Of a DNA stretch of 64,000 nucleotides, positions 1 through 8,513 are shown piece after piece. Origin of the DNA: Mycobacterium sp. 050128 (GTDB taxonomy: Bacteria > Actinomycetota > Actinomycetes > Mycobacteriales > Mycobacteriaceae); NCBI RefSeq assembly GCF_036409155.1, contig NZ_JAZGLW010000001.1, positions 2,852,001 to 2,916,000 on the forward strand, written 5' to 3'. Below the pieces are notes generated by a model. The model saw only the letters and a list, made by a program, of their open reading frames with translations. It was not told the origin of the DNA and did no database searches. The translations under genes and the position numbers were made by a program. How positions within the stretch are numbered: the first letter of the stretch is position 1; each line of letters opens with the position of its first letter.

Positions 1-99
1 CCTGACCGCAGGCAGTATGTTGCCAATCGGCTAGTTTCCAGTAAGGCTCTCCGCAGGGACGAGTCACAAGATCACGAGTCTGAAGAGAGCTGAACAAAA

Positions 100-1584
100 A
101 TGGCTGACACTGTAAAGGTCCGGTTCGAGCCGAAGATGATGATCGACGGCAAGCTCGTCGAAGGCCAGGCCGGCACCTTCCCCAACATCAACCCCGCGAC
201 CGAGGAATCGCTCGGCGAGGTGTCCGACGCGTCGAAGGAGGACATGCACCGGGCTATCGACGCGGCCCGCCGCGCCTTCGACGAGACCGACTGGTCGACC
301 AACAAGGAACTGCGCAAGCGCTGCCTGCTGCAGCTGCACGAGGCGATCGAGTCCGAGATCGACGAGCTGCGCGAGGAGCTGATCCTCGAGGTCGGCGCGC
401 CCCGCGCCATCACCTTCGGGCCTCAGCTGGATGCCCCGCTGGCAGACGGACTGAAGTACCCCGCCCGCCTGATCGACTCGTACGCCTGGGAGACCGACCT
501 CGGGGACCGGGTTATCAGCCTCACCGGCGCGAACACCACCATCAAGGTGTGGCGCGAGCCGGTCGGCGTGGTCGGCGCGATCGTGCCGTGGAACTTCCCG
601 TTCGAGGTCACCCTGAACAAGCTCGGCCAGGCGCTGGGCAGCGGCAACACCGTGGTGCTCAAGCCGGCGCCGAACACCCCGTTCAACGCGAACCGGCTGG
701 GCCGGCTGATCGCCGAAAAGACCGACATCCCAGCCGGTGTCGTCAACGTGGTCACCGCCTCGGATCACTTCGTGGGCGAGGAACTGACGCTGTCGCCCAA
801 GGTCGACCTGATTTCGTTCACCGGCTCGACGGTGGTCGGCAAGCGGATCATGGAGAAGGGCGCCGCCACCATGAAGCGGCTGTTCCTGGAGCTCGGCGGC
901 AAGTCGGCCACCATCGTGCTGGAGGACGCCGACTTCGCGACGGCGTGCATGGTCGGCATCGCACCGTGCATGCACGCCGGGCAGGGTTGCGCCAACCCGA
1001 CCCGGATGCTGTTGCCGCGGTCCCGCTATGAGGAAGGCGTCGAGATCCTCAAGAACATCTACGAGAACGTCACGTGCGGCGACCCGCAGGACCCCGCCAC
1101 CCTGTGCGGGCCGGTGATCTCGCACCGCCAGTACGAGCGGGTGAACGGCTACATCCAGAAGGGCGTCGACGAGGGTGCGACGGCGCTGGTCGGTGGCCCT
1201 GGCGCGGAGACCGGCTTCGACAAGGGATACTTCGTCCGCCCAACGCTTTTCACCAACGTCGACAACAAGATGACGATCGCGCAGGAGGAGATCTTCGGCC
1301 CAGTGCTCTCGGTCATCCCGTTCGACGACGAGGAGGACGCGATCCGGATCGCCAACGACAGCGTGTACGGGTTGGCCGGCAACGTGTTCGCGGGTTCGCT
1401 CGAGCACGCGCTGTCGGTGACCCGCCGGATCAAGGCCGGCTTCATGGGCGTCAACGGCGGTGCTGGCTACGCGGCCGACACGCCGTTCGGTGGGTACAAG
1501 GAGAGTGGCATCGGTCGCCAGAACGGCGTCGCCGGCTTCGACCAGTACACCGAGATCAAGTCGGTGGCGTACCCCGCCGTCTGA
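100..1584 (+). CDS. NAD(P)-dependent aldehyde dehydrogenase
   Basis: This 494-residue protein should oxidise an aldehyde to the carboxylic acid in the cytosol; the substrate is not readable from sequence. Family hallmarks are visible: the PWNFP cofactor loop with Asn165, the general base Glu264 in LELGGKS, and the nucleophile Cys297 in GQGCANP. Length is normal for the superfamily. The ATG at 100 follows a purine-rich GAAGAGAG stretch. A 264-bp palindrome-rich gap separates it from a thiolase and crotonase on the same strand, which suggests a role in feeding acyl units to beta-oxidation, but this is inference. No defect is seen. Confidence 0.93.
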   Translation: MADTVKVRFEPKMMIDGKLVEGQAGTFPNINPATEESLGEVSDASKEDMHRAIDAARRAFDETDWSTNKELRKRCLLQLHEAIESEIDELREELILEVGAPRAITFGPQLDAPLADGLKYPARLIDSYAWETDLGDRVISLTGANTTIKVWREPVGVVGAIVPWNFPFEVTLNKLGQALGSGNTVVLKPAPNTPFNANRLGRLIAEKTDIPAGVVNVVTASDHFVGEELTLSPKVDLISFTGSTVVGKRIMEKGAATMKRLFLELGGKSATIVLEDADFATACMVGIAPCMHAGQGCANPTRMLLPRSRYEEGVEILKNIYENVTCGDPQDPATLCGPVISHRQYERVNGYIQKGVDEGATALVGGPGAETGFDKGYFVRPTLFTNVDNKMTIAQEEIFGPVLSVIPFDDEEDAIRIANDSVYGLAGNVFAGSLEHALSVTRRIKAGFMGVNGGAGYAADTPFGGYKESGIGRQNGVAGFDQYTEIKSVAYPAV

Positions 1585-1666
1585 TTCGCCTCGGGTAGCG
1601 AACGCCTGGCTGATAGCGGCCACGGCGGCGATTTGTTCAGCTGCTAAGTCGACGGCCGGCCGGTCT

Positions 1667-1738
1667 CGCACGTGCGCTGAGGGCCCCGCGGGTGCGCTCA
1701 GGGCGGAGCCGGCCGGCGTGTGGTCACCGCACGTGCGC
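1667..1738. repeat. Paired CGCACGTGCGC palindromic repeats
   Basis: The 11-mer CGCACGTGCGC occurs at 1667-1677 and again at 1728-1738, and its first ten bases form a perfect palindrome. Between and around the copies are GGCCGG-rich arms (about 1652-1663 and 1706-1718) that could also pair. The block lies in the gap between the aldehyde dehydrogenase and the thiolase. It could be a folded RNA end of the upstream gene, a protein-binding pair, or a dispersed mycobacterial palindrome. No function is assigned. Confidence 0.45.
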
Positions 1739-1848
1739 ACTCATTGCCAGTGCATCAACGAGACGCATGTCCAGACCACCCCGCTACCAGGCCGCCCAAC
1801 CCCTTGGTTGACAATCGAGGCAAGACCGTAGTCAAAGGAGACCCAACC

Positions 1849-2997
1849 ATGCCTGAAGCCGTCATCGTCGAGGCCGTGCGTTCGCCCATCGGCAAGCGCA
1901 ACGGAGGACTTTCCGGGGTGCACCCCGCCGAGCTGTCGGCGCAGGTGCTCAACGGACTGGCCACCAGGGCCGGCATCGACCCCGAAATCGTCGACGACGT
2001 GATCTGGGGTTGCGTGATGCAGGCCGGCGAGCAGGCCCTCGACATCGGCCGCACCGCATTGCTGACCGCCGGATGGCCGGAGACCGTCCCGGGCGTGACC
2101 GTCGACCGCCAGTGCGGATCGAGTCAGCAGTCCATCCACTTCGCCGCGGCCGGTGTGGTCGCCGGGCACTACGACGTCGTCGTCGCCGGTGGCGTGGAGT
2201 CGATGTCGCGCACGCCGATGGGCGCATCGCTGGCCAATGGCGGACGGCCCTACCCGGAGAACTTCATCTCCCGCTATGACGGCCAGATCCCCAACCAGGG
2301 CCTGGGTGCGGAGATGATCGCCGAGCAGTGGGGATTCGACCGCACCGCGCTGGACCAGTTCTCCCTCGACTCGCACGAAAAGGCCGCTGCCGCACAGGAT
2401 TCCGGCGCATTCGACGATCAGATCGTCGGCATCAAGGACGCCGACGGCAACGTCGTGCTCAAGGATGAAGGCATCCGGCGCGGCACCCCGATGGAGAAGA
2501 TGGCCTCGCTGAAACCGGCGTTCAAGGAGGACGGAGTGATCCACGCCGGGAACTCCTCGCAGATCTCCGACGGCGCGGCCGCACTGTTGTTCATGTCCGC
2601 GGAGAAGGCCAAGGACCTGGGCCTGACCCCAATTGCCAAGGTGCACACCGCCACTCTGGCCGGAGCCGACCCGGTCATCATGCTGACCGCGCCGATCCCG
2701 GCTACCCAGAAGGTGCTGAAGCGATCCGGCCTCTCGATCGACGACATCGGCGCCTACGAAGTCAACGAGGCGTTCGCACCGGTTCCGCTGGCGTGGCTGA
2801 AGGACATCGGCGCCGACGAGAAGAAGCTCAACCCGAACGGCGGCGCGATCGCACTCGGCCACCCGCTCGGTGGCTCCGGCGCGCGGATCATGACAACGCT
2901 GCTCTACCACATGCGCGACAAGGGAATTCGCTACGGCCTGCAGACGATGTGTGAGGGTGGTGGCCAGGCCAACGCCACCATTGTGGAACTGCTGTGA
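1849..2997 (+). CDS. Acetyl-CoA C-acyltransferase (thiolase)
   Basis: The 382-residue type II thiolase cleaves 3-ketoacyl-CoA with CoA, or condenses two acyl-CoAs. The three catalytic elements are present: acyl-accepting Cys89 in DRQCGSS, His338 in ALGHPLGGSGAR, and general acid Cys368 in MCEGGG. The ATG at 1849 is chosen because AAAGGAG lies at 1834-1840, nine bases upstream; upstream in-frame codons lack family sequence. It overlaps the next gene by GTGA, so the two are probably translationally coupled. It sits where M. tuberculosis carries what I recall as a short thiolase remnant (Rv1135A); here the gene is full length. Confidence 0.95.
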   Translation: MPEAVIVEAVRSPIGKRNGGLSGVHPAELSAQVLNGLATRAGIDPEIVDDVIWGCVMQAGEQALDIGRTALLTAGWPETVPGVTVDRQCGSSQQSIHFAAAGVVAGHYDVVVAGGVESMSRTPMGASLANGGRPYPENFISRYDGQIPNQGLGAEMIAEQWGFDRTALDQFSLDSHEKAAAAQDSGAFDDQIVGIKDADGNVVLKDEGIRRGTPMEKMASLKPAFKEDGVIHAGNSSQISDGAAALLFMSAEKAKDLGLTPIAKVHTATLAGADPVIMLTAPIPATQKVLKRSGLSIDDIGAYEVNEAFAPVPLAWLKDIGADEKKLNPNGGAIALGHPLGGSGARIMTTLLYHMRDKGIRYGLQTMCEGGGQANATIVELL

Positions 2998-3797
2998 CGG
3001 ACGCTGACGGCGCGGCGCCGGCAGTGCTGGTTGAGCGCCGCGGCACCGTGATGGTCATTACCATCAACCGGCCGGAGGCGCGCAACGCGATCAACGCCGC
3101 GGTCAGCATCGGAGTCGGGGATGCGCTGGAGGAAGCGCAGCACGACCCCGAGGTGCGGGCCGTGGTGCTTACCGGTGCCGGGGACAAATCGTTTTGCGCC
3201 GGAGCCGATCTCAAGGCGATCGCTCGCCGGGAGAACCTGTATCACCCCGATCACGCCGACTGGGGCTTCGCCGGTTACGTGCAACACTTCATCGACAAGC
3301 CCACGATCGCGGCGGTCAACGGCACCGCGCTGGGCGGCGGCACCGAGCTGGCACTGGCCAGCGACCTGGTCGTCGCCCACGAGCTGGCGAAATTCGGTCT
3401 GCCCGAAGTCAAACGGGGACTGATCGCCGCCGCCGGTGGCGTCTTCCGCATCGTCGATCAGCTGCCCCGCAAGGTGGCGATGGAGCTGCTGTTGACGGGC
3501 GAGCCGATGACCGCGTCCGACGCCTGGGAATGGGGCCTGGTCAACCAGGTCGTCAAGGACGGCTCGGTGCTCGACGCGGCACTGGCGATGGCGGCGCGTA
3601 TCGCCGTGAACGCGCCGCTGTCGGTGCAGGCCAGCAAGCGCATCGCAGCCGGGGTCGACGAGGGCGTCATCACCGCCGACGAGGTGGGCTGGGAGCGCAC
3701 CGTGAACGAGATGCGCACCCTGATCCGGTCCGAGGACGCCAAGGAAGGCCCGTTGGCGTTCGCCGAGAAGCGGGAGCCGGTCTGGAAGGCGCGCTAG
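2994..3797 (+). CDS. Enoyl-CoA hydratase/isomerase family protein
   Basis: A 267-residue crotonase-fold protein, expected to hydrate a 2-enoyl-CoA or carry out a related CoA-ester reaction. The oxyanion-hole segments are FCAGADLKAI and ALGGGTELALASD, and the Glu expected of hydratases lies in GLPEVKRGL. The GTG start overlaps the thiolase stop as GTGA, giving a two-gene beta-oxidation operon. Its 3' end overlaps the convergent FAD oxidoreductase by four bases, leaving no room for a separate terminator. Position matches Rv1136 of M. tuberculosis from memory. The true substrate is unknown. Confidence 0.92.
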   Translation: MTDADGAAPAVLVERRGTVMVITINRPEARNAINAAVSIGVGDALEEAQHDPEVRAVVLTGAGDKSFCAGADLKAIARRENLYHPDHADWGFAGYVQHFIDKPTIAAVNGTALGGGTELALASDLVVAHELAKFGLPEVKRGLIAAAGGVFRIVDQLPRKVAMELLLTGEPMTASDAWEWGLVNQVVKDGSVLDAALAMAARIAVNAPLSVQASKRIAAGVDEGVITADEVGWERTVNEMRTLIRSEDAKEGPLAFAEKREPVWKAR

Positions 3798-4807
3798 CTC
3801 GCCAGAATGTTGACGCCGAAGCGGAACAACCCGGGTAGGCGTTCACAGGCCGGCACGATGGCTCGCCGCGTCGCGCGCGGCGTGCTGGCCAGCACCACCG
3901 CCCGGGTGAGGTAGCGGTAGTTGCGGGTAACACGGTGCCACGACGCCTCATACGCCGCCGGCGTCTCGTCGACGATGGCGTCGACCGCGGCCGCCGCCTG
4001 TTTGACGGCCAGGCTGACGCCCTCGCCGGTCAGCGCGTCCTCGTAGCCGGCCGCATCGCCGACCAGCAGCACCCGGCCCGCGACGCGGCGCGAGACCACC
4101 TGGCGCAACGGGCCGCAGCCGCGCGCGTGCCCGCGGCTGGCTCCCTCGAGGTGCCAGGCCAGTCGCGGGAACCAGCCCAAGTCGGGCCGTCCCTGCGACA
4201 GGATCGCCACGCCGACCAGATCCGGTTCCACTGGCGTCACGTAGGCCTCACCCAACCGGGACCAATACACCTCGATGAACTCCGACCAGGGCGGCACCGT
4301 GAAATGCCAACGCACGCCGTAGCGTCGCGGCTTTCCGGCCGTCGCCTTGATGCCGACACAGCGTCGCACCGTCGAGTGCAGACCGTCGGCGCCGACCAGA
4401 AATTTCGCCCGAACACCGGCCGCGGTGACCCCGTGCGCATCCTGCTCGACGCTGGTCACCTTGGTCCGGATCCATTCGGTGTCTTGCTCTTTGGCCCGTG
4501 CCTGCAGGGTGGCGTGCAGCGTGGTGCGTCGCACGCCGCGGCCCGGACCGGTGCCGAACAGCGCCTCGGCGCGGCGCTGTTCGCTGACATAGGCGATCCC
4601 GCGAAACGGCATCCCGACCGGGTCGACACCCAGCGACGTCAGCTCGGCGAGGCCACCGGGCATCAGCCCCTCGCCGCACGCCTTGTCGATCGGGTCCTCA
4701 CGCGGCTCGGCCACGATGACCGAAAGCCCGTGCCGGCGCGCCTGCAAGGCCGTCGCGAGGCCGCCGGGGCCGCCTCCGACGATCAGCAGGTCGGCGTCAT
4801 AGGTCAT
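3794..4807 (-). CDS. FAD-dependent oxidoreductase (geranylgeranyl-reductase/hydroxylase type), Rv1138c-like
   Basis: A 337-residue flavoprotein with an N-terminal dinucleotide-binding motif (DLLIVGGGPGGLATA), an early KACGEGLMP segment and the second FAD motif VLLVGDAAGYEDALTGEG. The family includes prenyl reductases and aromatic hydroxylases. It is the last gene of a minus-strand trio behind a type III polyketide synthase and an ICMT-like methyltransferase. In Streptomyces srsABC the equivalent flavoprotein hydroxylates the polyketide-derived phenolic lipid, so a ring hydroxylase role is inferred. The ATG at 4807 is preceded by a strong GAGGAGGA site. Unlike its upstream partner it is intact. 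Confidence 0.88.
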   Translation of the reverse strand: MTYDADLLIVGGGPGGLATALQARRHGLSVIVAEPREDPIDKACGEGLMPGGLAELTSLGVDPVGMPFRGIAYVSEQRRAEALFGTGPGRGVRRTTLHATLQARAKEQDTEWIRTKVTSVEQDAHGVTAAGVRAKFLVGADGLHSTVRRCVGIKATAGKPRRYGVRWHFTVPPWSEFIEVYWSRLGEAYVTPVEPDLVGVAILSQGRPDLGWFPRLAWHLEGASRGHARGCGPLRQVVSRRVAGRVLLVGDAAGYEDALTGEGVSLAVKQAAAAVDAIVDETPAAYEASWHRVTRNYRYLTRAVVLASTPRATRRAIVPACERLPGLFRFGVNILAS

Positions 4808-4859
4808 GAGCGCCGCTCCTCCTCATCGCTTCGCCCGGCATCGTCGACGGCGCGTGTGC

Positions 4860-5360
4860 TCATGTGTAACCCAACGCGGAATTCTCCACCCGGATACGCA
4901 CACTGAGCAGAATCGCGTTGGCGACGGTGAACGTGGCCGCCGTCAGCCATGCGGTGTGCACCAGCGGCAATGCGAACCCTTCGGCCACCACCGCAACATA
5001 GTTCGGGTGGTGCAGCCACCGGTAGGGCCCCCGCCGCACCAGGGGCGCCTCCGGTAACACGATCACCCGGGTGTTCCACCGCTTGCCCAACGTCGTGATG
5101 CACCACCAGCGCAGCACCTGACTGGCCGCCGCGATGGCCAGCATCGGCCAGCCCAGCCACGGGATGAAGGGCCGATGCAGTGCCCACGGCTCGACGAGGC
5201 AGCCGACCAGCAGGGCGGTGTGGATGATGACCATCACGACGTAATGCGGCTTGCCAAATTCCTTGGCGCCCTAGGTGAAAGACCATTGCGCGTTCCGGTT
5301 GGACAGCACCAGCTCGACAATGCGTTCGAGCCCGACCGCGAGGATCAGCAGGTAGTACAT
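4860..5360 (-). pseudogene. Isoprenylcysteine carboxyl methyltransferase-like gene with in-frame TAG
   Basis: Read from ATG 5360 to the stop at 4860, the frame encodes 166 codons of an ICMT-family membrane methyltransferase: N-terminal helix MYYLLILAVGLERIVELVL, a conserved region around LSNRNAQWSF and EFGKPHY, and the C-terminal signature RRGPYRWLHHPNYVAVVAE. Codon 30 is TAG (forward 5271-5273), so only a 29-residue peptide or a reinitiated 125-residue fragment (ATG 5237) would be made. Sequence on both sides of the stop fits the family in one frame, so this is a point nonsense change or a sequencing error, not a frameshift. It lies 24 bp after the polyketide synthase. Rv1139c is the recalled intact counterpart. 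Confidence 0.8.
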
Positions 5361-5384
5361 GCCACCACTATCCCGTGTCCGCCG

Positions 5385-6485
5385 CTACCAGGCCAGCAGA
5401 ACGAGCTCGGAGCAGAACGCCGGGCCCATCGCGATCATGAGGCCAAGCGAGCCGGCCGGTGGCGGATCGGCCACGTTCGCCCTGAGCACATCCAGGACCG
5501 AGACCGAAGACAGGTTTCCATTCTTGCGCAACGAGTTTCGGGTGTGATCAAGGGCGTCCCCGGGCAGGTCCAGCACTTCCTCCACAGCCTCGATCACTCT
5601 CGGGCCACCGGGGTGACAGACCCAGCGCGACACATCCTGCGGTGTCAGCCCGTGGTCGGCGAGGAAGCCGCGGACGTCGTCACCCAGGTATTTCTCGGTG
5701 ACGTTCGCGACGTCGGCCGACAGCACGATCCGGAAGCCGTCGCTGCCGATGTTCCAGCCCATGACATCTTCGGTGTCGGGGTAGAGCCTGCTCCGGGTGG
5801 CCAGCACCCGAGGACCCGAGGGCCGGCCCGCGTAGTTGGCGCCCTTGGCGATGACGGCGCCGGCGCCGTCACCAAACAGGCTGGTGGCGACCAGATTGGC
5901 GATCGAATGGTCCTCGCGCTGAATGGTCAGTGAGCACAGTTCGACGGCGAGCAGCGCGGCGACCTGATCGGGGAAGGCGCGCAGGTAATCGTGCATGCGG
6001 GCGGTCCCGGCCGCACCCGCCACGCAGCCCAGGCCGAACAGCGGAATGCGCTTGACGTCCTGGCGCAAGCCGACTCGTGCGGCAAGTCGTGCCTCGACCG
6101 TCGGTACGGCCAGTCCGGTCACTGTGGTCGAAAAGACGACGTCCACCTGTGACGGCTCGACCCCCGCCTCGTCCAGCGCCGCGCGCAGCGCCTGCTCGGC
6201 CAGGTCGAGAGCGACTTCGAGGTAGGCGGCGTTGGCCTCGGTGAAACCGGTCAGCTCGCGGTAGCGCGACAGCGGCAAGGCGGTGTTGCGGTGCTCAACC
6301 CCACTGCTGAGCGCGAACCGCTGAAAGTCCGGGCCGGCGAAGTCGGTCAGCGCGCCGATGGCTTCGTCCTGGGTGTACCGGTTTTCTGGGAACTTCACCG
6401 CAACTGCCGCGATTGATGGATCTGTGTTGTTGGTCGATTTTTCCAGTCCGATGCATCCCGAACTGGCCCCCGTAATGTTGTTCAT
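5385..6485 (-). CDS. Type III polyketide synthase (chalcone/alkylresorcinol synthase type)
   Basis: A 366-residue homodimeric ketosynthase that would extend an acyl-CoA starter with malonyl-CoA and cyclise it. The full triad is visible: Cys154 in LFGLGCVAGAAG, His291 in VCHPGGPR and Asn324 in KNGNLSS. The GDGAGA loop near 205-210 is also typical. It heads a minus-strand operon with an ICMT-like methyltransferase and an FAD oxidoreductase, the composition of phenolic-lipid srsABC loci. Product (alkylresorcinol, alkylpyrone or quinone) cannot be read from sequence. Mycobacterial relatives include Pks18, Pks10 and Pks11. A 159-bp divergent intergenic region with a palindrome precedes it. Confidence 0.92.
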   Translation of the reverse strand: MNNITGASSGCIGLEKSTNNTDPSIAAVAVKFPENRYTQDEAIGALTDFAGPDFQRFALSSGVEHRNTALPLSRYRELTGFTEANAAYLEVALDLAEQALRAALDEAGVEPSQVDVVFSTTVTGLAVPTVEARLAARVGLRQDVKRIPLFGLGCVAGAAGTARMHDYLRAFPDQVAALLAVELCSLTIQREDHSIANLVATSLFGDGAGAVIAKGANYAGRPSGPRVLATRSRLYPDTEDVMGWNIGSDGFRIVLSADVANVTEKYLGDDVRGFLADHGLTPQDVSRWVCHPGGPRVIEAVEEVLDLPGDALDHTRNSLRKNGNLSSVSVLDVLRANVADPPPAGSLGLMIAMGPAFCSELVLLAW

Positions 6486-6538
6486 GCATGGGGCTACGGT
6501 GCCGTAGGTTGCATTGTTCAGCTTTCATAGTTGTGATG

Positions 6539-6553
6539 ATGACCACTGGTCAT
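6539..6553. promoter_or_regulatory. Candidate operator palindrome between PKS and divergent gene
   Basis: ATGACCA-C-TGGTCAT forms perfect 7-bp arms around a single base, inside the 159-bp gap between the divergently transcribed polyketide synthase and NAD(P)-binding protein genes. It is 54 bp from the synthase start. Short perfect dyads here are typical of TetR- or GntR-type operators. No regulator gene is adjacent, so the binder is unknown. Confidence 0.4.
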
Positions 6554-6644
6554 TCCTGAAAGCCGCGGGGACCTGGCCGCCGTGCGCCCACGCGGCCGGG
6601 TAGATCGGGTTTAGCCGCGCCCCGTCCGGGATAGGGTCAGGGAT

Positions 6645-7793
6645 ATGCGGATTCTGGTCACCGGCGCGACGGGCTATGTGGGATCGCGACTGGTCGCAGC
6701 GCTGCTTGCGGACCAACACCAGGTGCTCGCCGCCACTCGAAACCCGAAGCGGCTCAAGCGGTTCGGTTGGTTCGACGACGTCGTGCCGATCCGGCTTGAT
6801 GCCTCGGATCCCGTGTCGGCGCAGGCGGCAATGGACGCCGCGGGCCCGGTTGACGTGGTCTATTACCTGGTGCACGCGATCGGTCAGCCCGACTTTCGCG
6901 ACGCGGACCGGGCCTCGGCCGCCAACGTCGCGGCCGCCGCCCGCGATGCGCGGGTCCGGCGCATCGTCTATCTGGGCGGTTTCGTCCCGGCCGACGGCGA
7001 ACTGTCTGATCATCTGGCCAGCCGGGCCGAGGTTGCCGAGGCCCTCACGGTCCCCGACGGTCCGGAACTCGTGTGGCTCGGCGCGGCGATCATCATCGGC
7101 GCCGGCTCGACATCGTTCGAGATGATGCGCTACGTCGGTGACCGGTTTCCCTTCGTTCCGATCCCGGAGTGGCTGGAGAACCCGATCGACCCGATCTCGA
7201 TCCGCGACGTGCTGCACTACCTGGTGGCCGCGGCGGATCCCGACCTGGTCCCGGCCGGGGCCTACGACATCCACGGGCTCGACACGACGTCGTATCGCGA
7301 TCTGCTCACGACGTATGCCCGCATCGCGGGCCGGTGGCATGCGTCGGTGTGGGTGCCGTGGGTCAACCCGGCGCTGGCGTCGCTGATCACGGGGTTCGCG
7401 CTGCCGGTACCGCACGGACTAGCCGGCGACCTGGTCGAGTCGCTGGACCACCCGATGGTGGCCTCCGCCAGCGACCTGCGCAGTCGGGTGCCCGACCCGC
7501 CCGGCGGACTGCTGGGTGTCGAGGATGCCATCGAGCTGGCATTGCGGGGCCTGACCAGGCGGGCGCCCCGGCCCGTCAACGCCCTGGCCGATCCCCACGA
7601 CCTCGCCGACACCGATCCGGCGTGGGCCGGTGGCGATGCCCTGCGCATCCGGCGGCTCGCGAGGGCGATCACCCCGCCCATCGCGCGGCCCACCCTGAAG
7701 CTGGTCAACCTGGTTCCCGGCCCGGTCGCCGGAGCGCTGCGAACCGGCCTCGACATCATGCTCACCCTTACCCCGAAGGTTCGTCCGGCATGA
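6645..7793 (+). CDS. NAD(P)H-binding SDR/NmrA-type epimerase-like protein
   Basis: A 382-residue protein starting with the Rossmann motif MRILVTGATGYVGSRLV, with the atypical-SDR segment VDVVYYLVHA near residues 70-80 and an FEMMRYVGDRFP region. No classical YxxxK catalytic pair is obvious, which suggests a cofactor-binding or lipid-linked role like NmrA or quinone-oxidoreductase-like proteins. It shares architecture and many blocks with the minus-strand protein at 8514-9839 but lacks that protein's C-terminal DUF2867 region. It overlaps the CPBP protease by ATGA, so the two are probably co-translated. Substrate unknown. Confidence 0.85.
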   Translation: MRILVTGATGYVGSRLVAALLADQHQVLAATRNPKRLKRFGWFDDVVPIRLDASDPVSAQAAMDAAGPVDVVYYLVHAIGQPDFRDADRASAANVAAAARDARVRRIVYLGGFVPADGELSDHLASRAEVAEALTVPDGPELVWLGAAIIIGAGSTSFEMMRYVGDRFPFVPIPEWLENPIDPISIRDVLHYLVAAADPDLVPAGAYDIHGLDTTSYRDLLTTYARIAGRWHASVWVPWVNPALASLITGFALPVPHGLAGDLVESLDHPMVASASDLRSRVPDPPGGLLGVEDAIELALRGLTRRAPRPVNALADPHDLADTDPAWAGGDALRIRRLARAITPPIARPTLKLVNLVPGPVAGALRTGLDIMLTLTPKVRPA

Positions 7794-8512
7794 GCCAGGC
7801 CACCAGCCCGTACCGCACCAGCGTGTTCTCCGAGCTGCGTCGCACCGTCACCAATGTCGCTGTGCCGCACCATGAACCACCGTCGATGGTGCGGCGACGC
7901 CGCGTTGTCGTCGCGCTGACGCTGGTGATCGGGGCTGGGGTGCTCGGCGTTTCACTGAGGCGTACCCCAGGCGAGTCGAGCTTCTACTGGCTGACCCTGG
8001 CGTTGGCCGCCGTGTGGATCGTGGGTGCGTTCCTCTCCGGGCCGCTGCATCTGGGCGGCATCTGCTGGCGCGGCCGCAACCAGCGCCCGGTGATCAGCGG
8101 CACGGCCATCGGGCTGCTACTGGGCGGCATCTTCGTACTGGGCGGACTGATCGCCCGGGAGATTCCGGCGGTATCGGCCTTGATCATCCGGGTGCTGCAG
8201 TTTGCGAGTCACGGGACTTTCCTCCCGATCGTGGCGATCACCGTCGTCAACGGCGTAGCCGAGGAAATGTTCTTCCGGGGCGCGCTGTACACCGCGCTGG
8301 GTCGACGTGCGCCCGTGGCGATTTCGACGCTGTTGTACTTGTGCGTGACCTTGGCCAGCGGCAACCCGATGCTAGGTTTCGCCGCGGTCATCCTCGGGAC
8401 AGTGTGTGCGCTGGAGCGCCGGGCCAGCGGCGGGGTGCTGGCACCGTTGCTGACTCACTTTGTGTGGGGTCTGATCATGGTGCTCGCCCTGCCGCCGTTG
8501 TTCGGCGTCTGA
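7790..8512 (+). CDS. CPBP-family intramembrane glutamic protease (CAAX-like)
   Basis: A 240-residue membrane protein with a cytosolic N-terminal stretch of about 45 residues and several hydrophobic helices. The CPBP/Abi signature is present: EEMFFRG with the paired glutamates, a later Arg/Ala-rich loop and HFVWG carrying the conserved His. These proteases cut within the membrane or act as maturation factors. The ATG at 7790 overlaps the upstream stop (ATGA). It ends one base before the convergent gene at 8514. Position is close to that of Rv1140 in M. tuberculosis, which I recall as a membrane protein; the target is unknown. Confidence 0.82.
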   Translation: MSQATSPYRTSVFSELRRTVTNVAVPHHEPPSMVRRRRVVVALTLVIGAGVLGVSLRRTPGESSFYWLTLALAAVWIVGAFLSGPLHLGGICWRGRNQRPVISGTAIGLLLGGIFVLGGLIAREIPAVSALIIRVLQFASHGTFLPIVAITVVNGVAEEMFFRGALYTALGRRAPVAISTLLYLCVTLASGNPMLGFAAVILGTVCALERRASGGVLAPLLTHFVWGLIMVLALPPLFGV

Positions 8513-8513
8513 G

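Noticed and set aside
64..1740. 558-codon open frame opposite the aldehyde dehydrogenase
   Set aside because: It is the mirror of a high-GC gene; composition is Arg/Ala/Gly/Val-rich without any family motif, while the plus frame has all catalytic residues.
4804..5286. 160-codon frame overlapping the methyltransferase pseudogene
   Set aside because: It is in a different frame; the family signature (RRGPYRWLHHPNY) is only in the frame interrupted by TAG.
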